Source: Candidatus Uhrbacteria bacterium
GTDB taxonomy: Bacteria > Patescibacteriota > Patescibacteriia > UBA9934 > GWF2-40-263
Reading direction: 5' to 3'
DNA: 26,343 nucleotides
Assembly: GCA_003511125.1 (NCBI GenBank)
Contig: DOJV01000047.1
Location: 71,327-97,669, forward strand
The number at the start of each line of letters is the position of its first letter. Position 1 is the first letter of the stretch. Shown here in pieces: positions 6,429-12,871 of the stretch. The position numbers and the translations under genes were made by a program. The notes beneath the pieces are model-generated. The model did no database searches. It saw only the letters and a list, made by a program, of their open reading frames with translations, and was not told the origin of the DNA.

Positions 6429-6454
6429 ATTTTACCCCCCCACTAAAAAGTCAA
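6429..6454 (-). promoter_or_regulatory. G-run promoter, copy 1
   Basis: TTGACT (6454-6449), a 14-base spacer containing GGGGGGG, then TAAAAT (6434-6429). A TTGTTG at 6457-6452 would give a 17-base spacer instead. The sequence further upstream is nearly identical to that of copy 2 (ACTAAAAAGTCAAC and the 20 bases after it, plus strand). Confidence 0.7.
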
Positions 6455-6471
6455 CAAAAATTGGGGAAAAC

Positions 6472-6503
6472 AAAACCGATCGGGAGACGATCGGTTTTAT
6501 TTC
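6472..6503 (-). terminator. Terminator of the 64-aa cassette gene
   Basis: AAAACCGATCG-GGAGA-CGATCGGTTTT, 11-bp perfect stem, 12 bases after the stop of the gene at 6515. Confidence 0.85.
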
Positions 6504-6514
6504 TAACTAAATTA

Positions 6515-6709
6515 TTAGCTTTCCTTTTTTCCCATTTTTTCTTGGTGTTTTTGTATTTCTTCCAAACCAAAGTTTTCCAACGATCCTAAGACAGGTTTTG
6601 CTTTGGGGCTTTTTAAAGAACTCCGAGAGGTTCTCCAGCTAAATTCTGACGGTGTTTCGCCGACTTGATCAAACCCAGGACTCTGTCCGCCACCTTCTTG
6701 ATTTTTCAT
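6515..6709 (-). CDS. Orphan cassette protein, 64 aa
   Basis: The frame is open upstream to 6784, but that start would precede the promoter, so I place the start at the ATG at 6709, 28 bases downstream of the -10 box. The protein starts MKNQEGGGQSPGFDQVGE and ends HQEKMGKKES. It is hydrophilic, rich in Ser, Lys, Glu and Gly, and probably largely disordered in its first half. No signal peptide, membrane span or known motif is seen. A perfect hairpin terminator follows at once, so this is a one-gene unit. No family is recognised; as a short low-complexity ORF its reality depends mainly on the flanking promoter and terminator. Confidence 0.65.
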   Translation of the reverse strand: MKNQEGGGQSPGFDQVGETPSEFSWRTSRSSLKSPKAKPVLGSLENFGLEEIQKHQEKMGKKES

Positions 6710-6737
6710 AAATATTAAAACTATTTTTAATGTCTTT

Positions 6738-6765
6738 ATATTACCCTCTCCAACTAAAAAGTCAA
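6738..6765 (-). promoter_or_regulatory. G-rich-spacer promoter, copy 2
   Basis: TTGACT (6765-6760), 16-base spacer with GGAGAGGG in place of the unbroken G-run, then TAATAT (6743-6738). Confidence 0.7.
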
Positions 6766-6782
6766 CAAAAATTGGGGAAAAC

Positions 6783-6818
6783 AAAACAGCCGGATCAAAT
6801 TGATTCGGCTGTTTTTTT
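6783..6818 (-). terminator. Terminator of the 153-aa cassette gene
   Basis: AAAACAGCCG...CGGCTGTTTT with an inner ATC/GAT, T-runs on both strands; 17 bases past the stop at 6835. Confidence 0.85.
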
Positions 6819-6834
6819 ATAAAAGTTTTCTGAT

Positions 6835-7296
6835 TTATTCTTCTATCTGAACCTCCGGTGGAATTATTCTTTCATACAAAAGCCTGTCGAATATTATCTT
6901 GGCTTCTCCGATGTTTTCTCCTTTGGGAATTTTTCTTTTTTCTTTTTCTGAATCAAAAAGCCTTTCCCAATAACCTTCTCTGACCCCCTTCACTTCGGGC
7001 GCTAATTCTTTTTCATTAAAACCAACGTTCAGAAACTTAAATCTATGCTGATTACGACTAGGTGCCACGGCTGCTGTATCACCAGAGCGAACAGCTAAAA
7101 CATATTGATCAAAGGCTGTCCAAAACTCTTGCGAAGCAGCTTCGACCACTTGTTTAGACGCTTCGTCCGGTTCTATTTCACCGGCCCGTGTTTGACTTGT
7201 TAAAGATTCAGATTCTGCCTTTTTTGCCTCTGCCTCTTTATAAGCAGCCAGTTCGACAGCATCGGCTGCTGCGACGTCAAAAGAATCATGTCCCAT
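6835..7296 (-). CDS. Orphan cassette protein, 153 aa
   Basis: Starts MGHDSFDVAAADAVELAAYKE at the first ATG, 30 bases downstream of a -10 box. The first 55 residues are acidic, Ala/Glu/Lys-rich and predicted helical (AYKEAEAKKAESESL, then EASKQVVEAASQEFW); the rest is mixed (FWTAFDQYVLAVRSGD, FKFLNVGFNEKEL, GYWERLFDSEKEK, IIFDRLLYERIIPPEVQIEE). There is no signal peptide, membrane span or catalytic motif that I recognise. It forms a one-gene unit with its own G-run promoter and hairpin terminator, like its neighbours. Function unknown; it may be specific to this lineage. Confidence 0.75.
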   Translation of the reverse strand: MGHDSFDVAAADAVELAAYKEAEAKKAESESLTSQTRAGEIEPDEASKQVVEAASQEFWTAFDQYVLAVRSGDTAAVAPSRNQHRFKFLNVGFNEKELAPEVKGVREGYWERLFDSEKEKRKIPKGENIGEAKIIFDRLLYERIIPPEVQIEE

Positions 7297-7325
7297 AAAT
7301 TTATAAAATATTTTTTAGTTCTTTA

Positions 7326-7351
7326 AGTTTACCCCCCCACCGTAAAGTCAA
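7326..7351 (-). promoter_or_regulatory. G-run promoter, copy 3
   Basis: TTGACT (7351-7346), 14-base spacer with GGGGGGG, TAAACT (7331-7326). Just upstream is TGCGGATAACTTTCA, shared with copies 4 and 5. Confidence 0.75.
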
Positions 7352-7370
7352 TGAAAGTTATCCGCATGTG

Positions 7371-7396
7371 AAAAAACCGGCTAACGCCGGCGGTTT
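7371..7396 (-). terminator. Terminator of the repeat-protein gene
   Basis: AAAACC-GCCGGCGTTAGCC-GGTTTTTT on the minus strand, directly after the stop codon. The GC stem has a small bulge. Confidence 0.75.
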
Positions 7397-8608
7397 TCAT
7401 TTAGATTTGGAGCTCTTGCCTTTATTTCTTAATTTTTTTGAGAGTTTGTCTAAAAATGTGTCTGTGTGAATTTTTTCGTGAGGTTTTATAGAACCCTCTA
7501 GCCATTCCGGCGGACGTAAATTGAATCCGTTGCAAATTTCTTTTGCGTCCCTGTGGTCACCATAACGATCAAATTTTTGATGCTCTTCCAACCCTGCCAA
7601 AGCCGCGGATCGAACATCGGGGGATAGAATGACCTCTGGTGTTAAGTTAAATTTGTCACGAATTTCAATAGCTTCTATTCCTAGTCCTCTTTTAAGTTTT
7701 TTGATCAATTGCTTCTTGGCTGCTGATTGGACCTCTGGGGATTTGATAACTTCTGGTAGCAAGTTGAATTTATCTAAAATTTGTTTGGCATAAAAGTAAG
7801 CTTCAGACTCATCTCCGTTGAGATAATAAATAATTGCTTCCACGGCCGCGGATTGAACAATCTCTGGTTGTAAATCAAAATTGTTACAAATTTCGATCGC
7901 CTCACGTAATCTTTCTTCAAAAGGAGAACGAAGAAAAACGCGAGGATCTTTCAAAATAAGAACCGCCGTCTCTTTAACGGCAGACTGAACTTCTTTGGAT
8001 TGAATGATCTCCGGAGAAATACTGAAAATATTACGAAATTCGACAGCCAAATCAGCCGAGTAACTGTCAAAACTTCTAATCAACAACTCTTTAGCCGCAG
8101 ATTGAACCTCGGGTGACATAATAACATCTTGCGGCAAGTAACATCTTTCAATAATTTCGGAAGCATCTAAAAAAAACCCACGCCCAAAGTGGGCAATTAG
8201 CATCTTCTTAGCTAATAATTGAACCTCTGGGGATCGAAAAAACTCTGACGGCAAGTTAAATTCATCCAAGAATCTAAAAAGCCTATCAGAATCTGTTTTT
8301 CTAAGATAAAAAATTGCACCTTCTTTAGCCGCGGACTGAACTTCGGCAGATTGGATATACTCTGGTGGTAAATTAAATTTGTCGCGAGTTTTTAAAGCAT
8401 CGTCAATCCGTCCAAATCTAACAAAAGAGTTAAATTCCGCTTTAGCCGCGGACCGAACTTCAGCGGATTGGGTATACTCTGGTGACTGAATAAATTCGCC
8501 GCGATTTTTTGGGACCGACAATTTTTCTTTATTTTTACTAAAATCAACTGCTTCCTTACTCCCAAAACTTCCTTCAAATGATTTTTCCGCTAATTTATTT
8601 CCTTTCAT
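7397..8608 (-). CDS. Tandem-repeat (alpha-solenoid-like) orphan protein, 403 aa
   Basis: About eight tandem units of roughly 37-49 residues fill most of the protein. A unit reads approximately PEVIQSPEVQSAAKE, then a helix, then a second helix ending in RDKFNL. Anchors are PEYIQSAEVQSAAKE, PQDVIMSPEVQSAAKE, PEIIQSKEVQSAVKE, PEVIKSPEVQSAAKK and PEVILSPDVRSAAL. Two helices per unit with a conserved Pro-Glu turn suggest a right-handed solenoid like TPR or HEAT proteins, which usually bind other proteins; I do not recognise a named family. The tail (PHEKIHTDTFLDKLSKKLRNKGKSSKSK) is very basic. The frame is open to 8647, but the promoter's -10 box lies at 8627-8622, so I chose ATG 8608 (MKGNKLAEKSFEG); another ATG at 8623 overlaps the -10. 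It is a one-gene unit. Confidence 0.8.
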   Translation of the reverse strand: MKGNKLAEKSFEGSFGSKEAVDFSKNKEKLSVPKNRGEFIQSPEYTQSAEVRSAAKAEFNSFVRFGRIDDALKTRDKFNLPPEYIQSAEVQSAAKEGAIFYLRKTDSDRLFRFLDEFNLPSEFFRSPEVQLLAKKMLIAHFGRGFFLDASEIIERCYLPQDVIMSPEVQSAAKELLIRSFDSYSADLAVEFRNIFSISPEIIQSKEVQSAVKETAVLILKDPRVFLRSPFEERLREAIEICNNFDLQPEIVQSAAVEAIIYYLNGDESEAYFYAKQILDKFNLLPEVIKSPEVQSAAKKQLIKKLKRGLGIEAIEIRDKFNLTPEVILSPDVRSAALAGLEEHQKFDRYGDHRDAKEICNGFNLRPPEWLEGSIKPHEKIHTDTFLDKLSKKLRNKGKSSKSK

Positions 8609-8621
8609 AAAAAACACTTTC

Positions 8622-8647
8622 ATTTTACCCCCCCACCGGGAAGTCAA
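8622..8647 (-). promoter_or_regulatory. G-run promoter, copy 4
   Basis: TTGACT (8647-8642), 14-base spacer with GGGGGGG, TAAAAT (8627-8622); the upstream TGCGGATAACTTTCA is shared with copies 3 and 5. Confidence 0.75.
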
Positions 8648-8695
8648 TGAAAGTTATCCGCAGAAGCTGGAAACAGGTAGAAATTATGGTAAAGC

Positions 8696-8724
8696 AAAAA
8701 TCGATCGAGAATGATCGGTTTTTT
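8696..8724 (-). terminator. Terminator of the 107-aa cassette gene
   Basis: AAAAATCGATC...GATCGGTTTTTT (one G-T pair), overlapping the stop codon of the gene at 8723 by two bases. Its core resembles the terminators at 6472 and 9151. Confidence 0.75.
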
Positions 8725-9046
8725 AAAAAAAATATCGAATTTTCCCTTCTCTTCCTTCGTCTCCTGGAATTATTGCCTTAACTTCAGCAATGATTTTCCT
8801 GACTCGTTCCGGTCCGGGACCACCGAATTCTTCCGGGTGATCCGTGAGATCCTTTTCAAGTTCTTCAAAAAATCCCTCTGGTTTCATCGCAAGAATTTCA
8901 TTTTTTATTTTTTCATCATCTTCAAAATTTCCAGCCGTCCTGTTTTTAAAACGCGGCAACAAAAAACCCAGAAGAAAAATTTTTCCAAGATTTTTTTCTT
9001 CCAACGCCCCGATGTTCAAAAATTGCCTAAAAGTTAACCTGGACAT
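8723..9046 (-). CDS. Orphan cassette protein, 107 aa
   Basis: The frame is open to 9091, and an ATG at 9077 overlaps the -10 box of its promoter, so the start is placed at ATG 9046 (MSRLTFRQFLNIGALEEKNL), about 23 bases after the expected transcription start. A basic, hydrophobic N-terminal third (GKIFLLGFLLPRFKNR) is followed by an acidic helical part (DDEKIKNEILAMKPEGFFEELEKDL), then FGGPGPERVRKIIAEVKAIIPGD and a basic end. The short hydrophobic run is too weak for a confident membrane span. No family is recognised. Own G-run promoter and hairpin terminator, as for its neighbours. Confidence 0.7.
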   Translation of the reverse strand: MSRLTFRQFLNIGALEEKNLGKIFLLGFLLPRFKNRTAGNFEDDEKIKNEILAMKPEGFFEELEKDLTDHPEEFGGPGPERVRKIIAEVKAIIPGDEGREGKIRYFF

Positions 9047-9075
9047 AAAAAATTTTATTGATTTTAACTTCTTCA

Positions 9076-9103
9076 TTTTACCCCCCCCCACTGTAAAGTC
9101 AAT
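9076..9103 (-). promoter_or_regulatory. G-run promoter, copy 5
   Basis: TTGACT (9103-9098), 16-base spacer with nine G, TAAAAT (9081-9076). TCTGCGGATAACTTTCA precedes it, as in copy 4. Confidence 0.8.
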
Positions 9104-9150
9104 GAAAGTTATCCGCAGATGCCGGAAATGGATAAAAATTCTGGCAAAGC

Positions 9151-9180
9151 AAAAACCGATCGTGGGAGGATCGGTTTTTA
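9151..9180 (-). terminator. Terminator of the AAA ATPase gene
   Basis: AAAAACCGATC-GTGGGAG-GATCGGTTTTT, 11-bp perfect stem, 16 bases past the stop at 9196. Confidence 0.85.
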
Positions 9181-9195
9181 AATTTATGTTTTAAC

Positions 9196-10482
9196 TCAAT
9201 CAAGAAGCCATTTCCACAACGGCACGAATTGCACTGTTAAATTGTCTTGTTTGGTTTCTCGTTTTTCATCCCACGTAAGAATGGTCAGTCTGGGAACTTT
9301 TCCGCTTTTTGAGGACAATTCACCGCCAGCTTCAAATAAAGCCCTGGCTTCTCTCTGCTCAATATTTAAAGTTATTGATTCATAGCAGACCTGTATCAAC
9401 TCGACTGCTTCGGTCCCTTTTCTCACCACAAAATCAACCTCACGATTATTCCTGGTTTTGTAATAAAACAAATCTCTGTTTGGTTTGACTCCGCGCTTAA
9501 CAAGTTCGGTGAAAACCAAGTTCTCCATAAGTTTTCCTTTATCTGGAGAATGTTGAATAGCTTTCGCGCTTACAAAACCATTATCAACGGCGTAAACTTT
9601 CCGAGGGGATTTTATACGATCTACAGATTTCGGCGAATATCGAAGCAAGGAAAATAATAAGTAAGCCTCTTCTAAATATTTTATATACTTCTCTGTTGTG
9701 GTGGCGCTTTTTAAATTCAAAACTTCAAGCAACTTCCGAACTGTATAGAGACTGGCAAAATTGTTTATTAGATGTGCTCCTAAGTTTCCTATTTGGGTCG
9801 AGAATTTTACCTTATGCCTCTTAACCACATCTTTAAAAAGCAAGGCGTCAAACAACACATCAAGATAATCTTTTGGGTCGAGGTTACTTACGCAAACCTC
9901 TGGAAATCCACCATTCAGTAAATAATTTTCCATGAGATTCAAAAGTTCACCGTGTTGTTGCGGAAGAAAACCGTCTTCCTTATCTATTTGAAATTTCTTC
10001 GCGCGGAGAAATTCATTAAAGTCAAACGGCAGTATTTCTATCGGCATATGCCGACCAGTCAAATGAGTAGCAAGCTCTTTTGAAAGCAAGTGAGCGTTCG
10101 ATCCGGTGAGCACCAGATTATACCCTTCCCTATGCAATCGGTTGACAAACAATTCCCAGTTGGGCAGGTTTTGAATTTCGTCAAAAAGAATTGTTTTTAT
10201 CTGTCCATATGCGGCATGCAACTCTTTCATGAGTTCAGCGGTAGACAAACCGCCTGCGCTCGACAATATTTCATCGTCAAAATTAAAATACATAAAAGGA
10301 CGATCTTTCAAAAGCATGAAGGAAAAAACCGACTTTCCGGATCGTCTTGGTCCGAGAATTACCTTTATCAAATCCGCATCCAGCCACTTCTGAGCAAATG
10401 GTTCTTTGGTTCGTTTTATGTATGAAAAAGACAAAAAACGTTCTTTTTGTTTTTTTTGGCCAGAAACTATCTCTTTTAACAT
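9196..10482 (-). CDS. AAA ATPase with C-terminal DUF4143 domain
   Basis: A 428-aa protein of the widespread AAA_14/DUF4143 type. The Walker A is GPRRSGKS (44-51), Walker B is ILFDEIQN (98-105, Asp101-Glu102), and LTGSNAHLL follows as sensor-like strand. The second half is the DUF4143 region, with a helical middle (LLEVLNLKSATTTEKYIKYLEEAYLLF) and a nuclease-like fold end with a KTRNNREVDFVVRKG motif. The biochemical role of this family is poorly known; members are abundant in accessory regions and some are linked to stress or defence, but no substrate is proven. It sits between orphan cassettes and the divergent Fic gene. The start at 10482 is the first Met and fits a promoter about 50 bases upstream. 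It differs from the cassettes in having an ordinary promoter. Confidence 0.9.
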   Translation of the reverse strand: MLKEIVSGQKKQKERFLSFSYIKRTKEPFAQKWLDADLIKVILGPRRSGKSVFSFMLLKDRPFMYFNFDDEILSSAGGLSTAELMKELHAAYGQIKTILFDEIQNLPNWELFVNRLHREGYNLVLTGSNAHLLSKELATHLTGRHMPIEILPFDFNEFLRAKKFQIDKEDGFLPQQHGELLNLMENYLLNGGFPEVCVSNLDPKDYLDVLFDALLFKDVVKRHKVKFSTQIGNLGAHLINNFASLYTVRKLLEVLNLKSATTTEKYIKYLEEAYLLFSLLRYSPKSVDRIKSPRKVYAVDNGFVSAKAIQHSPDKGKLMENLVFTELVKRGVKPNRDLFYYKTRNNREVDFVVRKGTEAVELIQVCYESITLNIEQREARALFEAGGELSSKSGKVPRLTILTWDEKRETKQDNLTVQFVPLWKWLLD

Positions 10483-10532
10483 AGTATTTTACTTCTATTG
10501 GACATAATAAGTTGTTTTTGTTCACTACAAGT

Positions 10533-10561
10533 AGTATACTGGACAAAGTGAAAAAACACAA
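10533..10561 (-). promoter_or_regulatory. Promoter of the AAA ATPase gene
   Basis: On the minus strand TTGTGT (10561-10556), 17-base spacer, TATACT (10538-10533). A second -10-like TATTAT at 10508-10503 is possible. Confidence 0.45.
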
Positions 10562-10601
10562 GAGAAGAGGAACAAAAGTGGATAAAACAACGGTTTTAAA
10601 A

Positions 10602-10650
10602 TTGACTTTTACGTATCAAAATGATACGATTAAGATAGTTAAATGATACG
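10602..10650 (+). promoter_or_regulatory. Promoter and palindromic operator of the Fic gene
   Basis: TTGACT (10602-10607), 17-base spacer, TACGAT (10625-10630). A perfect palindrome CGTATCA-AAA-TGATACG (10612-10628) covers the spacer and -10, and the half-site TGATACG recurs at 10644-10650, exactly 22 bases further, two helical turns. A protein bound there would block RNA polymerase, so autoregulation by the gene's own helix-turn-helix domain is a reasonable inference. Confidence 0.7.
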
Positions 10651-11719
10651 ATTACTAAAAAATATGCTTAAATTAAATAAGAAACAACAAAAAATACTGG
10701 AAATCTTTTTAAAAAAAGACCAACTTTCTTCGTCGCAAGTCCACTCCGAGCTCACAATATTGAAAGAGGAAGGCTCGCTCGTAACCATAAAAAGAGCACT
10801 TTCTGAAATGGCTAGACTTAATCTTTTAAAGACTTCCGGAGGGGGAAGATCGACTGTTTATTCCTTAAAGACTCTTGGACGAATTTTAACCGGCGTCAAC
10901 ACTAAGGAGTATTGCGCGATTGAACCGGATAAACGATTTGGACAAAAACAATATAATTTTGATTTGTTTTCCGATTTTCCGGACGAAATTTTTTCCAATA
11001 ATGAATTAGAAAACTTAAAGTCCGCCACCGCGCAATATAAACAACGGATAAAAAAAATCTCAAAGACTATCCAAAAAAAAGAATTGGAACGATTGGTTGT
11101 CGAGCTTTCGTGGAAATCCTCAAAAATTGAAGGAAACACCTATTCCCTTCTTGATACTGAAAAACTACTTTTAGAAAATAAGGTGGCGTCGAATAAGACC
11201 AAAGACGAAACGCAAATGATCTTAAATCACAAAGCGGCTTTTGATTTTGTTCACAAAAATGCCAAACAGTTTAAAACGCTAAACAGAAAAAACATGGAAG
11301 AGTTGCACGCGATTTTGGTAAAAAATCTTGGTGTTGATTTTGGTTTGCGTAAAAAACCTGTCGGCGTGATCGGTTCGATTTATCAACCGCTGGACAATAT
11401 CTATCAAATCGCCGAAGCGGTCGAGGGGTTATGCAAAACAATCGCGCAAACCAAGACACCTTATGACAAAGCTTTTTTAGCTCTGATCGGTTTGTCTTAT
11501 ATCCAACCATTCGAAGATGGAAACAAACGAACCAGCCGCCTGATGGCCAACGCTATTTTATTGGCGCACGGCTTGGCACCTTTGTCTTATCGCAGTATTG
11601 ACGAGGACGAGTATCGAGAAGCCCTTCTGGTTTTCTACGAAATTAACGCCATCGAACCGTTCAAAAAAATATTTGTCGAGCAGTATATTTTTTCCGCCGA
11701 GAATTATTCGGTAAAATAA
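10643..11719 (+). CDS. Fic-family protein with N-terminal winged helix; catalytic His replaced by Gln
   Basis: A 358-aa protein. Residues about 12-70 form a winged helix (KKQQKILEIFLKKDQLSSSQVHSEL...GGGRSTVYSL). An inhibitory-helix motif SSKIEGN (159-165) fits the (S/T)xxxE(G/N) pattern of self-inhibited Fic enzymes. The Fic loop reads IQPFEDGNKRTSR (287-299), where the usual HPFxDGNGR has the catalytic His; here Gln288 stands instead, and Lys295 replaces the second Gly. Fic proteins normally transfer AMP to target proteins; with Gln at this place transfer is doubtful and another activity or pure regulation is possible. Start: ATG 10643 lies 13 bases after the -10; ATG 10664 (MLKLNKKQ) is an alternative. 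It is divergent from the AAA ATPase gene and ends at a shared terminator. Confidence 0.9.
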   Translation: MIRLLKNMLKLNKKQQKILEIFLKKDQLSSSQVHSELTILKEEGSLVTIKRALSEMARLNLLKTSGGGRSTVYSLKTLGRILTGVNTKEYCAIEPDKRFGQKQYNFDLFSDFPDEIFSNNELENLKSATAQYKQRIKKISKTIQKKELERLVVELSWKSSKIEGNTYSLLDTEKLLLENKVASNKTKDETQMILNHKAAFDFVHKNAKQFKTLNRKNMEELHAILVKNLGVDFGLRKKPVGVIGSIYQPLDNIYQIAEAVEGLCKTIAQTKTPYDKAFLALIGLSYIQPFEDGNKRTSRLMANAILLAHGLAPLSYRSIDEDEYREALLVFYEINAIEPFKKIFVEQYIFSAENYSVK

Positions 11720-11748
11720 ACACTCGTTCAAAAATTCTGGCAAAGCAA

Positions 11749-11776
11749 AAAAATGGCCGAACCAACGACCATTTTT
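11749..11776. terminator. Bidirectional terminator between converging genes
   Basis: AAAAATGG/CCATTTTT, 8-bp stem with a 12-base loop, between the Fic gene (plus) and the 120-aa cassette gene (minus). A 16-bp perfect palindrome TTCGTAAATTTACGAA follows at 11780-11795. Confidence 0.7.
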
Positions 11777-11788
11777 AGTTTCGTAAAT

Positions 11789-12151
11789 TTACGAACCGGT
11801 TTTTTTAATATCTACCCACATTCCTTTCTCTACCTTTTGAACAAAAGTTTTATAACCTTCTTTTCTATGTTCTCCGGGTTTTTCATACCAAGTTTCCGAT
11901 CCCCAACCGGGAAGTTTATTGATTATCTGTAAAACCGTTCGCACCGCACCTTCGGGGATAGGTTTTTTCTTTTCATCTCTTGCTTTTTTAGAAAAATTAG
12001 GCAAACAAACACCTCCGCCTTCGCTATTTTTTGCTTCTTGCGCTAATTTCCAACCATCTGCCTCTAACTCGGTACTTTCCTGATCGTTAGCGGCGAATAG
12101 TTTTTCTATAAGTTCCGTATCGTGACTTTCTGAATAATTTTGTTCACTCAT
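11789..12151 (-). CDS. Orphan cassette protein, 120 aa
   Basis: Starts MSEQNYSESHDTELIEKLFAAND at 12151, only 16 bases after the -10 box of a G-run promoter. The N-terminal half is acidic and Glu-rich; the centre has EGGGVCLPNFSKKARDEKKK; the C-terminal half looks like a small folded domain rich in Trp, Gly and Lys (AVRTVLQIINKLPGWGSETWYEKPG, TFVQKVEKGMWVDIKKTGS). There is no signal peptide or membrane span. No family is recognised. It belongs by its promoter to the group at 6.1-9.1 kb although the AAA ATPase and Fic genes stand between, which suggests that those genes were inserted or that the cassettes move independently. Confidence 0.75.
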   Translation of the reverse strand: MSEQNYSESHDTELIEKLFAANDQESTELEADGWKLAQEAKNSEGGGVCLPNFSKKARDEKKKPIPEGAVRTVLQIINKLPGWGSETWYEKPGEHRKEGYKTFVQKVEKGMWVDIKKTGS

Positions 12152-12167
12152 ATTTTTTTACCCCTTT

Positions 12168-12194
12168 ATTTTACCCCCCCTACTGGGAAGTCAA
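12168..12194 (-). promoter_or_regulatory. G-run promoter, copy 6
   Basis: TTGACT (12194-12189), 15-base spacer with GGGGGGG, TAAAAT (12173-12168). The upstream GATAACTTTCA is shared with copies 3-5. Confidence 0.75.
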
Positions 12195-12211
12195 TGAAAG
12201 TTATCTACGCC

Positions 12212-12267
12212 TTGTCAAATTTCAAACTTTATGCTATAATTAAACTGTTAGTAAGGTTAAACCTTAC
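12212..12267 (+). promoter_or_regulatory. Promoter and palindromic operator of the AbiE-type pair
   Basis: TTGTCA (12212-12217), 17-base spacer, TATAAT (12235-12240). Ten bases later comes a perfect 17-bp palindrome GTAAGGTTAAACCTTAC (12251-12267), 15 bases before the ATG. AbiEi antitoxins are known to repress their own promoter through inverted repeats, so this is the likely binding site. Confidence 0.8.
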
Positions 12268-12282
12268 TTCCAGTACGAATAT

Positions 12283-12867
12283 ATGGGAAAAGGTGAATAT
12301 TTGGATATTTTATTAAGATCAAAAAAAACCGTTTTTTCCATAAAAGACGTGATTTTGTTGTGGCGCGACGCCAATCCAACAACCGTAAAAGTCCGTCTCG
12401 ATTACTATGTAAAAACCGGAAAACTCCTCCGTCTGCGCCGCGGTTTGTACGCCAAAGACAAAAATTACGATCGCCGCGAACTGGCTACCAGTATTCTCCG
12501 CCCTTCCTATGTTAGTTTTGAGACTGTTTTGCGGGCGGCTGGAATGACTTTTCAATATTACGAGCGAATTTTTGTCGCTTCGTATGTCAAAAGAGAAATT
12601 GATTGCGACGGCCAAAAATATTCTTTTGAAACGATAAAAAAAGCCACTTTAATAAACCCATTGGGAATCGATCAATCCAAAGAATACGCCATCGCTACCA
12701 AAGAAAGGGCTTTTCTGGACACGATTTATCGAAGCAAAAATTATTATTTTGATAATTTAAGACCGCTCGATTGGGACAAGGTTTTCGAGATCTTACCGAT
12801 CTACAAAAACAAAACCATGAACAAAACAGTGAAAAAAATTTATAGAGATTTCAAAACTGAACAATAA
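12283..12867 (+). CDS. AbiEi-family antitoxin/transcriptional regulator
   Basis: A 194-aa protein with an N-terminal winged helix (about 15-75: TVFSIKDVILLWRDANPTTVKVRLDYYVKTGKLLRLRRGLYA), the signature of type IV AbiEi-like antitoxins. The remainder (LATSILRPSYVSFETVLRAAGM, then the C-terminal domain with ATKERAFLDTIYR) matches the usual AbiEi layout, in which the second domain neutralises the toxin. It is followed four bases later by the nucleotidyltransferase toxin gene, the standard order. In known systems AbiEi represses the operon and counters AbiEii without direct binding. The start at 12283 is the first ATG after the palindromic operator; there is no Shine-Dalgarno. Confidence 0.88.
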   Translation: MGKGEYLDILLRSKKTVFSIKDVILLWRDANPTTVKVRLDYYVKTGKLLRLRRGLYAKDKNYDRRELATSILRPSYVSFETVLRAAGMTFQYYERIFVASYVKREIDCDGQKYSFETIKKATLINPLGIDQSKEYAIATKERAFLDTIYRSKNYYFDNLRPLDWDKVFEILPIYKNKTMNKTVKKIYRDFKTEQ

Positions 12868-12871
12868 ATTT

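Noticed and set aside
7397..8608. Periodic repeats suspected to be a CRISPR array
   Set aside because: The periodicity is in the protein frame, with diverged DNA and no constant repeat-spacer pattern; no cas genes are nearby.
8711..9037. Plus-strand 108-codon frame, Phe/Ser-rich
   Set aside because: It is the antisense shadow of the 107-aa cassette gene, which has its own promoter and terminator.
6099..9103. Integron-like cassette array
   Set aside because: The repeated part between genes is a promoter and terminator, not an attC-like recombination site, and no integrase gene is in the window.
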